Source: Saccharomycopsis fibuligera x Saccharomycopsis cf. fibuligera (lineage: Eukaryota > Ascomycota > Saccharomycetes > Ascoideales > Saccharomycopsidaceae). Taken from it: a stretch of 64,000 nucleotides of DNA. How positions within the stretch are numbered: the stretch's first letter is position 1; each line of letters starts with the position of its first letter. The notes beneath the pieces are model-generated. The model was given only the letters and a program-made list of their open reading frames with translations. It did not search any database and was not told where the DNA came from. The stretch spans positions 310,001-374,000 of the forward strand of contig CP012814.1 of NCBI GenBank assembly GCA_001936135.1. The letters are read 5' to 3'. Positions 20,570 to 30,889 of this stretch are shown here, in pieces. The translations under genes and the position numbers were made by a program.

Positions 20570-23500
20570 ATTTTTTTAGTCTCTCTAAACTCGAGAAAGT
20601 AGAAAGGCTGTAAACAGATAAAAGTAGTAGAGACAGAACATTTTGACAAAACTGTGAATTAGCGCTTGTCAAAATCTTTTTACGTAACTCATTTTAGTAG
20701 ATAGGGGTTTTGAGTTCACATCTTGGTATGCCGTTTGTTAGACTTAGTGTATTTGTTCGCACTTGCTTTCAGTGGTGCTCTTGTGAAAGCAAGCCGATAT
20801 AATAATAGTATGAGCAGTTTCATATAAACATAGATTCACACAAATTCTAAGGATGCCTTGAAGCTAGACACAACACAATAATACTGTAAGTGAAACCGGC
20901 TAAGACGCTTGACAAAGAACAACAAAAAAAAATTGATAAATTTAGATTTATCCCGCAGCACAACTGAACATACTAGGACATTACAACTATCATGCGACAA
21001 AAACTACACTACTGTTGTTGTACAGCATAGTTGATCCATACGAGGCGGTCCTCCCTTCTGCTTAGGAAGCCCCACATCTTATGGCTCAAATTGTTGGTTG
21101 GATTCAACTGGAGTGACTACTACATGCACGACTTCCGTTCCATAGCTGAGGCTATAATTATAGTCATTGAGCACTTGAAAGTGCCGAGCGCCTATCGTGC
21201 GTACTGTAAACTGAATCGACAGAAAATATTTAGCAAAAATAATACGAAAGTCCTCTGAAGAAAAGCAAAGGAGAAAAAAAAAACTGGGTGATGAAGTATA
21301 AACCTTTTTTTTTTTTTTTTTTTTTTTTTTGTATGCTTCGCGACCCGAGCGATTGAGAAAATATCCAAATGCAAAAGAAAAAAATTGCCTAAAAAATACA
21401 TATTTAATCTGAGTCGTAAAAGCGGATTGCTTATTTCAGATAAAAAAAAAAAAAATAAGACATAGACAGCCGAAACTTTGCAGGCGGCTAACTTAACTAA
21501 CGAGTATCCTCAGCTTAGAAAAAGGTGAGAGATTAACGTCAGACAAAAAAATTTTTTAGAAGCTTTAGATGTGCGCATAACCGGAATTAAACCGTGAAAA
21601 AGAGTAGACTACAAAACAGTTATTCAAAAATAATGACCACTGCTTTTGGAGGTAGCTTTTAAGAATATATTTTTTTTTTTTTTTTTTTTTTTCTGTTTTG
21701 CGTTGAATATGGTTCCAATTGATTTGCGGCGCGTATCCTTTTAGTTTTTCTAGTATTTTTCAAATATATCTGCATCATGGAAAGGCACAAAGACATTAAT
21801 AAAGAAAAGAGCACTTTCAAAGGCAAATCACTTACCTGGCTTCATGTCTCGTTGCTACTGTTATGAAAAATAAGAGCCATTAGAATTGCCAAAAAGGACA
21901 AAAAAAAAACAGATCAATCACGCTTCAACTTAATTTAAGAGACTAATCGGGCAGCATACAAGTGCTGCTATTGCTTAGGGTGAATTAACGAAATCATATC
22001 CGCCGTTTCCTTCGCTGCAGGACGTCCCTTAAAATCTCTGGAAAAACACTGCAAGATGCACTACCTCGGAATATAAAAAGTCACACGACACACACCGCCG
22101 GAATACATTGTGGTAAGTGGATTTGGAGCATTGCGACCAGACAACAATGCCGTACAATTCAATTAGTGAAGCTATAGCTGGCCAATTACACCGTAGTTAC
22201 AGCCAGGGATTAAATTATGGATCGACCACTTTTTGCTTTGATCACATCGATTTATGCGAAAATGTGAGTGGGCAATACCAGCCCCAAAAAAAAGTGATCT
22301 AGTGTACTGAATAGGTATATCACGGGTACATTTACTGAGTGCCGTAGGATGATAAAACCGAGAAACTGCGAGCGCTGAGGCGTGAAGCAGAGAGAAAAAA
22401 AAAAAAAAAAAAAAGCCATGCTGTTATAACGTGTTTAGCGAGGACCTGCACATGCACGAACGATTGCTCTGAAGCAAGGACGAACAAAGAACAAAGCCTG
22501 GTCAATCTACTATAAAAAAAAAAAAATAGAATATGGAGCGGCAGCAGCGGCGAAATGCCCGTTCATTTTTAATTTTCTTTATTTTTCAATCCTATTATTC
22601 GTCTGCAAGTAATTATCAAAAGCATGATACTCGAACAGAGCTATATTTAGAGTTCTTGAACTAAATTAGAAGAATTGATTGACGTCTAACCATTCCCAGC
22701 CACTAGAAAGAAAAAAAAAAAAAAGCTCAAATGAAAAGAGATTTTTAAGTTTTCTTGCTGTTTTTTTTTTTTTTTTTTTTTTTTTTTTATTTTTATTTTT
22801 TTATTTTTTTCTTTTTAAAAAAAAACAGGAAAACCGCAACGAGCACTTTCTGCAATATCTGCAACTGGCTAGGATTTGTGGACGTCACCATACAACTTCA
22901 GGCTTCACTTAAAGCGCACCGACTGACTAAAATGGGTTCTCCTATTCGCGGGTGTAGGATATCAAAATCAAAAAAGCAATAACTATAACGATCAAACGCT
23001 TACAAGTTTGGTCATAATTCTGCACAAATTTCGTGCCAAGAGTTCCAAACAATTTACTTCCGCGACTCATAAAGTAGTGTTGTACTTTTTACAAATTTTC
23101 GTGCAAGATTGAATACTTGAAAATTCAGGCCAACGTAAGTCCAGCATATTTCAGCAAGATTGTAGCACACATCATAATCCATCACGCAGCTCTTTGAGCT
23201 TGCAAGAGTAGTCCATTGAAAAAAAAATCAAGTAACAATGTAATTCACTTCTCGTTCAATCGTCCCTCAAGACGGTTACTAGCCATGATTTGACTTTTGC
23301 TTATAATCAAAGAACTAACAGCTTGAGCACCCTAAAAGTTAGTACCAATATAATACTGTAAAATCATATATATATATATATATGTAAAGGGATTTAGTTC
23401 CGTGCCCGGTCGGCCTGCTTCTTTCAACGGTTAGACATGCACTGCATACAGTCAATACAAACCGCATATAGTATAGCCAAGTAAGCCTAGCAGCCAAAGG

Positions 23501-23853
23501 CATTATTGCCGTTATTTGTCATTTGTAAACAGTTTTTAAATCCTGCTTCTCGTTAATTGAAAGTTCATGTAAATTAATATTTTTTTTTTATTTTTTTATT
23601 TTTTATTTGTGTGTATATCTCTCTTTTCTTTTTATCTTGAGTTATGGCAATGTGGAATTAAAGTTTTATCCGTGAGAGTGTTTCCGCTATCCTTTTTTAT
23701 TTTTTTATTTTTTTATTTTTATTTATTTTTTCTTCCAGGAACTGCCGGGTCCCGTATCGTTTCCGATGCCCAATCGGGACAAAATGAGATTCGCACAGCT
23801 CAAGTAAGATCAAACCGGAAAATCCGTCCAAATTTTCAACTAGAAAACCGCAA

Positions 23854-23882
23854 GACCAGACCAGACCAGACCAGACCAGACC
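23854..23882. repeat. (GACCA)n tandem array, 5.8 copies
   Basis: Five perfect copies of GACCA and a partial sixth lie in the gene desert, beside T-rich tracts. No function is evident. Confidence 0.9.
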
Positions 23883-24113
23883 GAATCTAACCTAACCAAA
23901 TGGCTCAGGGCACTGTTTCCTTGCTTCGTAAGCTAACGAAAATTTTTTTTTTTTGCTGAATCAAAATTTCGAAACATCCTCTAAAGATGCTCAAGTCGGT
24001 TTTGTGATATTATAGTAGTGCGCATGCATGTGGCCGGGGCAATTACGGCAGACCGTTTTATAGTGCGCAGACTGCGTATACGTTTGCCGGGCATTTTCAG
24101 CTGCAGGTTTAAA

Positions 24114-24132
24114 TGCAGCTCCGGAGCTGCAA

Positions 24133-24175
<43 letters not shown>
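24114..24175. repeat. 18-bp perfect palindrome followed by a T40 run
   Basis: TGCAGCTCCGGAGCTGCA (24114-24131) is its own reverse complement. An additional AGCTGCA just upstream (near 24099-24105) can also pair with TGCAGCT (24114-24120). Forty consecutive T residues follow at 24136-24175. Cruciform or hairpin formation is possible; the run is the longest in the window. Confidence 0.9.
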
Positions 24176-26174
24176 CGTTTTTTGGGGCAAAGAGGGGCTC
24201 GAGTGGGCGGTATATGAGATTCTGATATTCTGTTGATTGTCCACACTCTTGTGCAGTGAGATCAACCCTGTATAATGCGAGAAAATAAGTTGAGAAAAAA
24301 ATACAAAAAATTTTTTTTAATACAAAAAGAAAAAATTACTCGAGAAAGAAATTGAATAGGAAACCAGACATCATCGTAAGCCGGTAAGTATCTCTTTTAC
24401 TAATTACTAAAGCAGACACATAGTTAGCTTTATGTTACAGAATTCAGTTAAAGCCCCTTTATCAGCCAAGTTATAAAGCGCAGAGCTGTCTTTCTTTGAA
24501 GCAGTGCATGCCAGCGGGTTGTTAACAGTTGCTATGTTTCGGAACTTTGAACCAAGAGCAAGAGAAGTTAAGTTTAGTATTACTAAACAAACAAATTCCG
24601 CAAAGAATTTGAAAACAACTTGAAGGTATTTTTCTCCACATTAAAACACTCGTTAACGCAACATGCAGGCCTGAGCGTATGAATATATTGTAAACCAGTC
24701 AGAATTACACTAGCAAAAGTCTTTCAATGTTATGGCGCGTCGTATCCAAACACAGCAGGTTTGGAGAATGCCACTTTTGATCTTTCAGTGTACATAACAA
24801 TCTTGTCAGCCAGCTGGCTGGCGGTATACGGCTATACGCCCAAGAATGCTTGTTGATTTTAAAATTCAAGAAGATGGCTCTAGCTATTGTTTGTGTAGAA
24901 TTTTATTAGATAGCTTCATATGGAGCTTAATTACAGTATTTCAAAACACTCCTTGGCTGCAGTCGGACAGTTCAATTTTCAAAATTCAATAGTTTCTTTA
25001 GTGGTTGTTGCTTTTCTGTATTTCGGCTTTATTTTATTTTTTTTTTTTTAACGATCTCCGGCAGAAAATTGTTTAAACAATCGCTGAAAAAGTATGCTAG
25101 CGCTGCAAGCTTGCAATATTTTGTGTTTATTCAATTAATTTAACTATGGTTGTAAATTTAAGTGTAAACAATATTGTATAGCTCGGTGGGACATCCTAGT
25201 GTGATAGCAGCAGCAGCAGCAGCAACAACCGCGGCTTTTGATTAAAAAAACAAAAAACAATCAAGCTAGCTGTTGTTTCTGCGCAGTTCAGACATGCTCG
25301 GTACCTCTTCTAATAATACACCATATATCCTTTGGGCACGCAGTTGAAACGTTTATTACAGACTAAACATAAACTATAGCTTAGAATTTTAAGTTATGAA
25401 CTGGCAAATAGCATAAGCCATAATGGTAAAACCATTAATCGCGGCTTGGTTGGTTGCTTGAGAAGTTAATCAATCAATCTATCTATCTAAAGGCTACCCA
25501 TACCTAAACAATCAAACGCACATCAGATAGCGGCGTCCTATCGATCGCGGCGGAAGGGGCTCATCATATTCGGAAAATACTCAAAACTGATCAAATGCAA
25601 AACAGCTTTGTGTGATATTAGCAAAGCACGCGCAAACTTCGAACGATAACACTATATAATAAAGAAAAGAGGAAATCAGAATAAAACAAATTCTTGTGAG
25701 AAAATCTTATCACCAAAACAGGCGAATCATTTACCTAACGTGGATAGGAGAGGATGGGATAAAGCGTAGTCCGGTTGATTGCAATCATGATTAATTGATA
25801 ATGCCGGCCTGATCATTAAATAAGCATAGTAGTAGTCATCATACCAATACTGATCAGTGAGTGGCCAGGACCGGTCTATAGCATATGTACCTGAACCCAG
25901 TTGGGCGAAAGTATACCAATATTAGCGCACAAGAAATATATAATGAGCTCCGGCTTTGCGTGGAATATCGTTTGAGTGGCAACTCACAAACGGCAACTTT
26001 TGCTTTTAAACTTAGTCTTTCGTCTTTCTTTTGACGTTACAACAAAGCCCGCACAAGACCTTCACCACAAAGGCGCATTCTGTAAATTGTCTTGACTTTC
26101 ATTTACATTTTTGTTTTAAGATTTTCAGTGACGTTGCGGTAATGCGTCGCTAGCTTAGTTTGGCCAAAAGACGT

Positions 26175-26241
26175 GGCCAGGTCAGGTCAGGTCAGCTCAA
26201 GTCAGGCCAGGCTAGGCTAGGCTAGGCTAGGCCAGGCCAGG
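26175..26241. repeat. Pentamer tandem array, 13 units (GGYYA consensus)
   Basis: Thirteen consecutive 5-bp units with variants GGCCA, GGTCA, GCTCA, AGTCA and GGCTA run from 26175 to 26239. GGTCA units cluster on the left, GGCTA in the right centre and GGCCA at both ends, suggesting sub-block expansion. The region is noncoding. Confidence 0.93.
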
Positions 26242-26454
26242 ATAAGCATCTGAATGAGATCATCTATTTTCGAAACCATAAAGCCGCGCTGTTTATATTT
26301 TGGCTATTATTGTTACAGTTTCTTAAGCGCCTGTTTTTTGTTAACAAAGATCAATCTTAAATATTGTCTGCTAGCACAAATTTGGGAGGGTTTAACGAAT
26401 ATTTAATTTTTTTTTTTTTTTTTTTCTTCTTCTTTTTGTTTTTGCCACGAGAGC

Positions 26455-26730
26455 AACCAAACGCAATGCTTATGCCCAGGTCTGCCCCTTCTGCAGGGCG
26501 CGCGCGTCAATATACATTAAATAGAGCCCTCGGCTTTCAAAACTACGGTGCTCGGAAGACCCCCGGAGGTACCGGTGTCTCCGGTCGTATATGTTCCTAT
26601 TAGTTGTCAACAACCGCAAATTGACAATTGCCGCTTGGCTAAGGTAACTAACTTTCCGGCGGCTACACCGCGGCATACAACAACAAAGTTGACGTTTTAC
26701 AATTAGTTTAGCCAACTTTGTTGTTGGTTC
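26455..26730. other. GC-rich patch with inverted repeats
   Basis: A GC-rich island within the desert contains the stem CCGGAG (26563-26568) / CTCCGG (26579-26584) and a 14-bp perfect inverted repeat, CAACAACAAAGTTG (26678-26691) and its complement CAACTTTGTTGTTG (26713-26726), with a 21-nt spacer. It might be a structured RNA or a protein-binding site; no known RNA family is recognised. Confidence 0.5.
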
Positions 26731-27125
26731 TTGAATTCACAATAGCAAATAATGTTAGTGTGCTGCACATTTCACCAACCGCCATACATACAATTGAGTA
26801 CCGTACACAATACGCGACCAAGACATAGAACTACACGAAAAATCTACGGGAGGCGGAGAGCTTCAAGTTTACCACCCTTACACCACGCAATAACAATAAC
26901 AATTATAATAATAATAATAATAATTATATAAAAAGTAAAAAAAAAAAGAAAAAAATAGAGAGATTGCTCGCATCGCATACATTCTGCTAAAGCTCATCTC
27001 ATTCCGCTCAGGAAGAAAAGAGTTTTCAAACAAAATTTCCAAATCAAATTCAAAAGAGAAACAATACGGTAAACTCACATCATTATTACTTGGCCTGTTT
27101 AAAGATCACCTATTTTATTAGTCTG

Positions 27126-27185
27126 CACTTTCACTTTCACTCGCACTTGCACTTGCACTTGCACTTGCACTTGCACTTACGCTTA
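27126..27185. repeat. Hexamer tandem array (CACTTG)n, 10 units
   Basis: Ten 6-bp units from CACTTT through CACTTG (five perfect) to CACTTA and CGCTTA. The region is noncoding on both strands as far as I can see. Confidence 0.92.
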
Positions 27186-27560
27186 TCGTTGCACTTACAG
27201 TTCCGAACGACAACGACGACGACGTTACCAGCCTCTGCGCATTTCATCAAAGCATATTTTTATTTGGTTTTGGTTTTGTATTATCGTCCGATAGCCGACG
27301 GCCGGTTGATATTCTCCACCCCTTGAGTCTCACGTCGTCATAGCAAGATTAGGCTTCAATGCTAGTAGGCTATAACCATAATTTCAATAATAGTAGTGAC
27401 TGGAATAATGAAAATAATAATAGTAATAATAATAACATTATAGACAAAACATGCAAAGTAGCATATCGTGATTAGTTTCAAGCGAAAAGCAACTGCTAGA
27501 GCTGGCTAGTACAGGTTATTTCAACAATAGCGTAACTAAATGTAGACACCAATTGCGGTT

Positions 27561-27590
27561 CCAATTCCAACTCCAATTCCAATTCCAATT
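27561..27590. repeat. Hexamer tandem array (CCAATT)n, 5 units
   Basis: Five 6-bp units, four CCAATT and one CCAACT. Each unit contains a CCAAT core, the box bound by the yeast HAP complex, though this may be coincidence. Confidence 0.88.
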
Positions 27591-28119
27591 ACAGCAGCAT
27601 TACACAAGCATCATGTCGTTGATGTTGTGCTTAGCGATACGTATGAACCATTTGTGCTCAATTAAGCGCTGTTTGGAGCAACACTGCTAACAGCGCATAC
27701 TATAGGATAGGATCATCAAGTGAGTATGGATCTGTGTGGCACCGCTGGGTATTATAGACTTTGTCAAAGTTTTGCTACAAACGTCTCGCGGTGAAAGCAA
27801 AGCGGTCTTGTATTATATGACACAGTATCACACCAAGGGCTAACGTTGATAAAGTGAAGGTGTGTGTGTGTGTCTGTAACACTAGCGGTAAACTTGATTG
27901 TTTTATGGCTACAGACGGCCCAGTGGCTACTAATAGCTGATCTGGCGCTTAGTCGTGTAACATCGCAATGTAAGTACAATAGACAATATATTGCGTATTT
28001 AGCGTTGACTATTCACTGCGGCAAGTGGTCTGAGTGAGCTTGAGTATACAACCACAAATTTAAACAATCCTGATTATATTAATGATCTAAAATTACGATA
28101 CAATATCACACCAATTTCA

Positions 28120-28185
28120 TTGAACTTGAACTTGAATTTGAATTTGAATTTGAATTTGATATTGACATTGATATTGATATTGAGA
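28120..28185. repeat. Hexamer tandem array (TTGAAY/TTGATA)n, 11 units
   Basis: Eleven 6-bp units progress in blocks: TTGAAC twice, TTGAAT four times, then TTGATA and TTGACA variants and TTGAGA. The blockwise order suggests serial local expansion. Confidence 0.92.
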
Positions 28186-28848
28186 CACCAATACATCAAA
28201 GTTTGCTCCATAAGCTCATAAGCTAATGCAAAATCGACATGGCGGTGGGCGACCCCTTCCCTTACATTTTACCAGCTCATGAACTCATACATTTTATGAA
28301 TGTATGCAAGTTGCAAGCTTTGCTTTGCGAGTTACGAGCGTCGCTTTCAAAAAAGATCCTCGAGGTCACAAGAAAAAATTACAAAATTTGCAAGTTTTAG
28401 ACAAGTTTTACCTGCAAGTTCACTCACTACACAGAGACCGGCCGGTTGTACAGGCTCTGAATGGTTTGAGTTCAGCGGGCATGCGCGGGTCCATGCATGA
28501 GCTAGCTATAGCGCACGATCAATATTATTATGGTCGCTCAATACAAAAGAAATCAAAAGAAAAACAAAACATGTTGCAACTTGGCAGAAACACAAGACAA
28601 AGAGTACACAGAAACTTCTCCTCTATACAAAGCGAAGCCGTCAAGCTATTGACAGTCATGTTAATAAGTTGTATTTAGAAACAGTTGTCTAGAGAAAACA
28701 GCGCAAATAGTGCGCGCTTTATGAAGGAATAGTGCCTAGTTATAGAGCGTCTCAGTGCATCATAGCACCGTAGAAGCAATAAGAGTGGGCGTAGTGCACA
28801 GTGAGCTAAAAAAAATTGTAATTTTGGATGATTAGATTATAATCATAA

Positions 28849-28878
28849 TTATGCTTATGCTTATGATTATGATTACGA
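28849..28878. repeat. Hexamer tandem array (TTATGM)n, 5 units
   Basis: TTATGC twice, TTATGA twice, then TTACGA. This is a further short array of the same 6-bp period in the desert. Confidence 0.8.
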
Positions 28879-30793
28879 CTATCACTATTGTGATTTTGAT
28901 TTCGAATTCCGTTAACTAACTGTAGCCATACTGTAATTTGCTGGTGCACCTTGCTCAAACACGTTTCCTTTATAACAATTACTTACGTCTACGATATTGA
29001 TTTAACTAAATGAAAAGAAACTAGGCTTTGGTTGTGGTTGTGGTTGTTTTTTTGTTTTTTTTTACCTTTTGTTTTACTTACGAGCCTAGAAGAGTTTCTT
29101 GTATAGCCGCTGACGTTGCAAGCTTCCAAGACTCGCTTGATCATTCATAAAAGCGACTGTTAAAAGTGTTGCTTTTCTTGCTTCTTTTGGGTGGTTGTGC
29201 AGCATGGTTTTTCTGCAAGCAGCAAGTCCTCCCAGGAAAGGCAGCGATAGAAAAAAGGATGAGCCAGGTACTATTATTATGATTTTGGTAATTTCTAATT
29301 TGTAGGTCACAAATTGCAATTTTAGTTATAACTTTCAATTTACAATTTGTGTAAATTGCGCTTGTTTTTAACGTTTCATGCCATGGGAGGTCGGAAAGAC
29401 ACCCAGCACCCAGCACCCAGCCAACAAGCATGCCCCGAAGCAGATACTTCCGAGCCGAGGGGAAAGCCGGGAAAATCAAAATGGTGATGATATAATCAAC
29501 CAATCGTTCCGGTTCTTGAAACAATAATACTGCGCATGGCAAATGAGTACACTCAAATTTACAAGTGCAATATTAATAACATTTAGCATCTGCAGCAGAA
29601 GAAAGGAGCAAAAGGAAGAGAAAAGAAAAGAAATAAAAAAAATAGCAAAGCCAAGAAACGGCAGCAGAGCACAGTGTTATACAGTAATACGCATCAATAT
29701 ACCGCGGCACGCTGCTGAGCGCATGCACGACTATGATGGCGTATACTCGCTTCCTGGGTTTACTGTTTTAGCGTGACGTTTTAACTGAGGGAAGACCGGT
29801 TCTAGCGGGAGCGTTTAATCTTTTGCTAGCAAATCTTTGGTTTGTCTCTGTTATTTTTGTTTGTTTGTTTAGTGGGATCGCTTGGTGGGAAAATGGGCTG
29901 GTTTTTTTTTCTTTTTTTTTTTTTTGGTTTCTGCTTTTTCATGCTTTTCATGCTTATTCGTGCTTGATTGGCAGTGCGCTTGCAAAGGTTGTTAAGAGGC
30001 GCTTTGCTCGTGCTTCTGCTGCTGCTGCTGCTACTATTGCGTTAAGCTTACTCATCAGCGTTTGTCTGGTTGTTTGTTTGTTTGTTTGTTCTTTGGTTTT
30101 CTTTCTGTGATTTGCTGTTTCTTTTTCCTGGCAGACAGTTAGCATCAGCATTATTACGCTGCTGCGGGCGGCGAGCGAGTCTGTTGCTTAATTCTTAGTG
30201 CACTACTGCGCAGTAAATTAATTTTTTTTTTTTTTTTTTTGTGTTCTATTCTTACTTTACTGTACAGTGCGTATACTTGTCTTTTACTTTTTTTTTTTTT
30301 TTTTTTACTTTTTTTTTTACTTTTTTTTCTCCAGTTGGAATTTCCTGCCCTCTCTTTTGTTTCCTTCTTGGGCAGCTTGTCTGGATTAAGGAACATCCCT
30401 CATGTATCTAAAAGAAACTCTGCTGCTGTTCCAGGGAAACGACAGTTTTACCGGCGCTCAGGTCGTCGTCCGGTTCTGCTGCTCCTGCTGCCGCTGCCGC
30501 TGCCACTACTGCTAGTACACTGCTACTGTTACTGCCCGCAGCCTCGCTTCTCTTACCGCCTGGTCTTTCTTTGCCTTTGCCTTTTGGCTTTTGGCTTTTA
30601 CTTGCCATTGCCATCCTATCCCATCCCACTTGGCATGGACCATATATACCCACGGGTTTCCTTTAGCTTTCCGGCTCTTGGTGGTCTGCGCTTTCTTTTT
30701 TGTGTTTAGCGCCTACTGTTTTCCCCATCACCACTTGAGCACGTTTATTATATATACTTACTACATCCCTAATGCCTCACAGTGCACAGTAAC

Positions 30794-30796
<3 letters not shown>

Positions 30797-30825
<29 letters not shown>

Positions 30826-30826
30826 T
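30797..30826. repeat. (CA)n dinucleotide tract before the CLG1-like gene
   Basis: About 14 CA repeats lie some 65 bp before the ATG at 30890, probably within the 5' leader or core promoter. Confidence 0.85.
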
Positions 30827-30889
30827 ACTTATACTATCATACACTAAATACCTTACACACATACTATCAAACTCCCCCATCGTTCAAAA

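Larger units (their letters stand above)
18841..30889. other. Gene desert of about 12 kb (candidate centromere or very long control region)
   Basis: Between the ITC1 start and the CLG1-like gene I find no protein-coding gene; all open frames are short, without motifs, or run through homopolymers. The contents are a LINE 3' fragment (19949-20439), tRNA-Asn (20496-20569), T- or A-runs of 19-40 nt (21305-21330, 21670-21692, 22395-22414, 22761-22788, 24136-24175, 26407-26425), (TA)n at 23366-23383, several pentamer/hexamer arrays, and palindromes. The base composition is not especially AT-rich and includes GC-rich patches (26455-26730, 30420-30570). Regional centromeres in CUG-Ser yeasts are gene-free stretches of this scale, but so are the promoters of some master regulators. 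No kinetochore-specific motif can be read from sequence. Confidence 0.7.

Noticed and set aside
22117-22302. 61-codon frame with a TATA-like box upstream
   Set aside because: It has no ATG at the front, no motif, and ends in a low-complexity tail.
22679-22982. Phe/Lys-rich frames over the T28 run
   Set aside because: They are translations of homopolymers.
28304-28678. 124-codon open frame in the gene desert
   Set aside because: It starts with ATG but has no domain or recognisable motif, and overlaps simple-sequence DNA. One frame of this length is expected by chance in 12 kb.
23854-28878. CRISPR-like array
   Set aside because: The repeats are contiguous 5-6-bp units without unique spacers, in a eukaryotic genome; they are microsatellites.
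30239-30709. 156-codon frame before the CLG1-like gene
   Set aside because: It is driven by T-runs and CTG/CTGCCG simple sequence, shows no domain, and overlaps the likely promoter and leader of the next gene.
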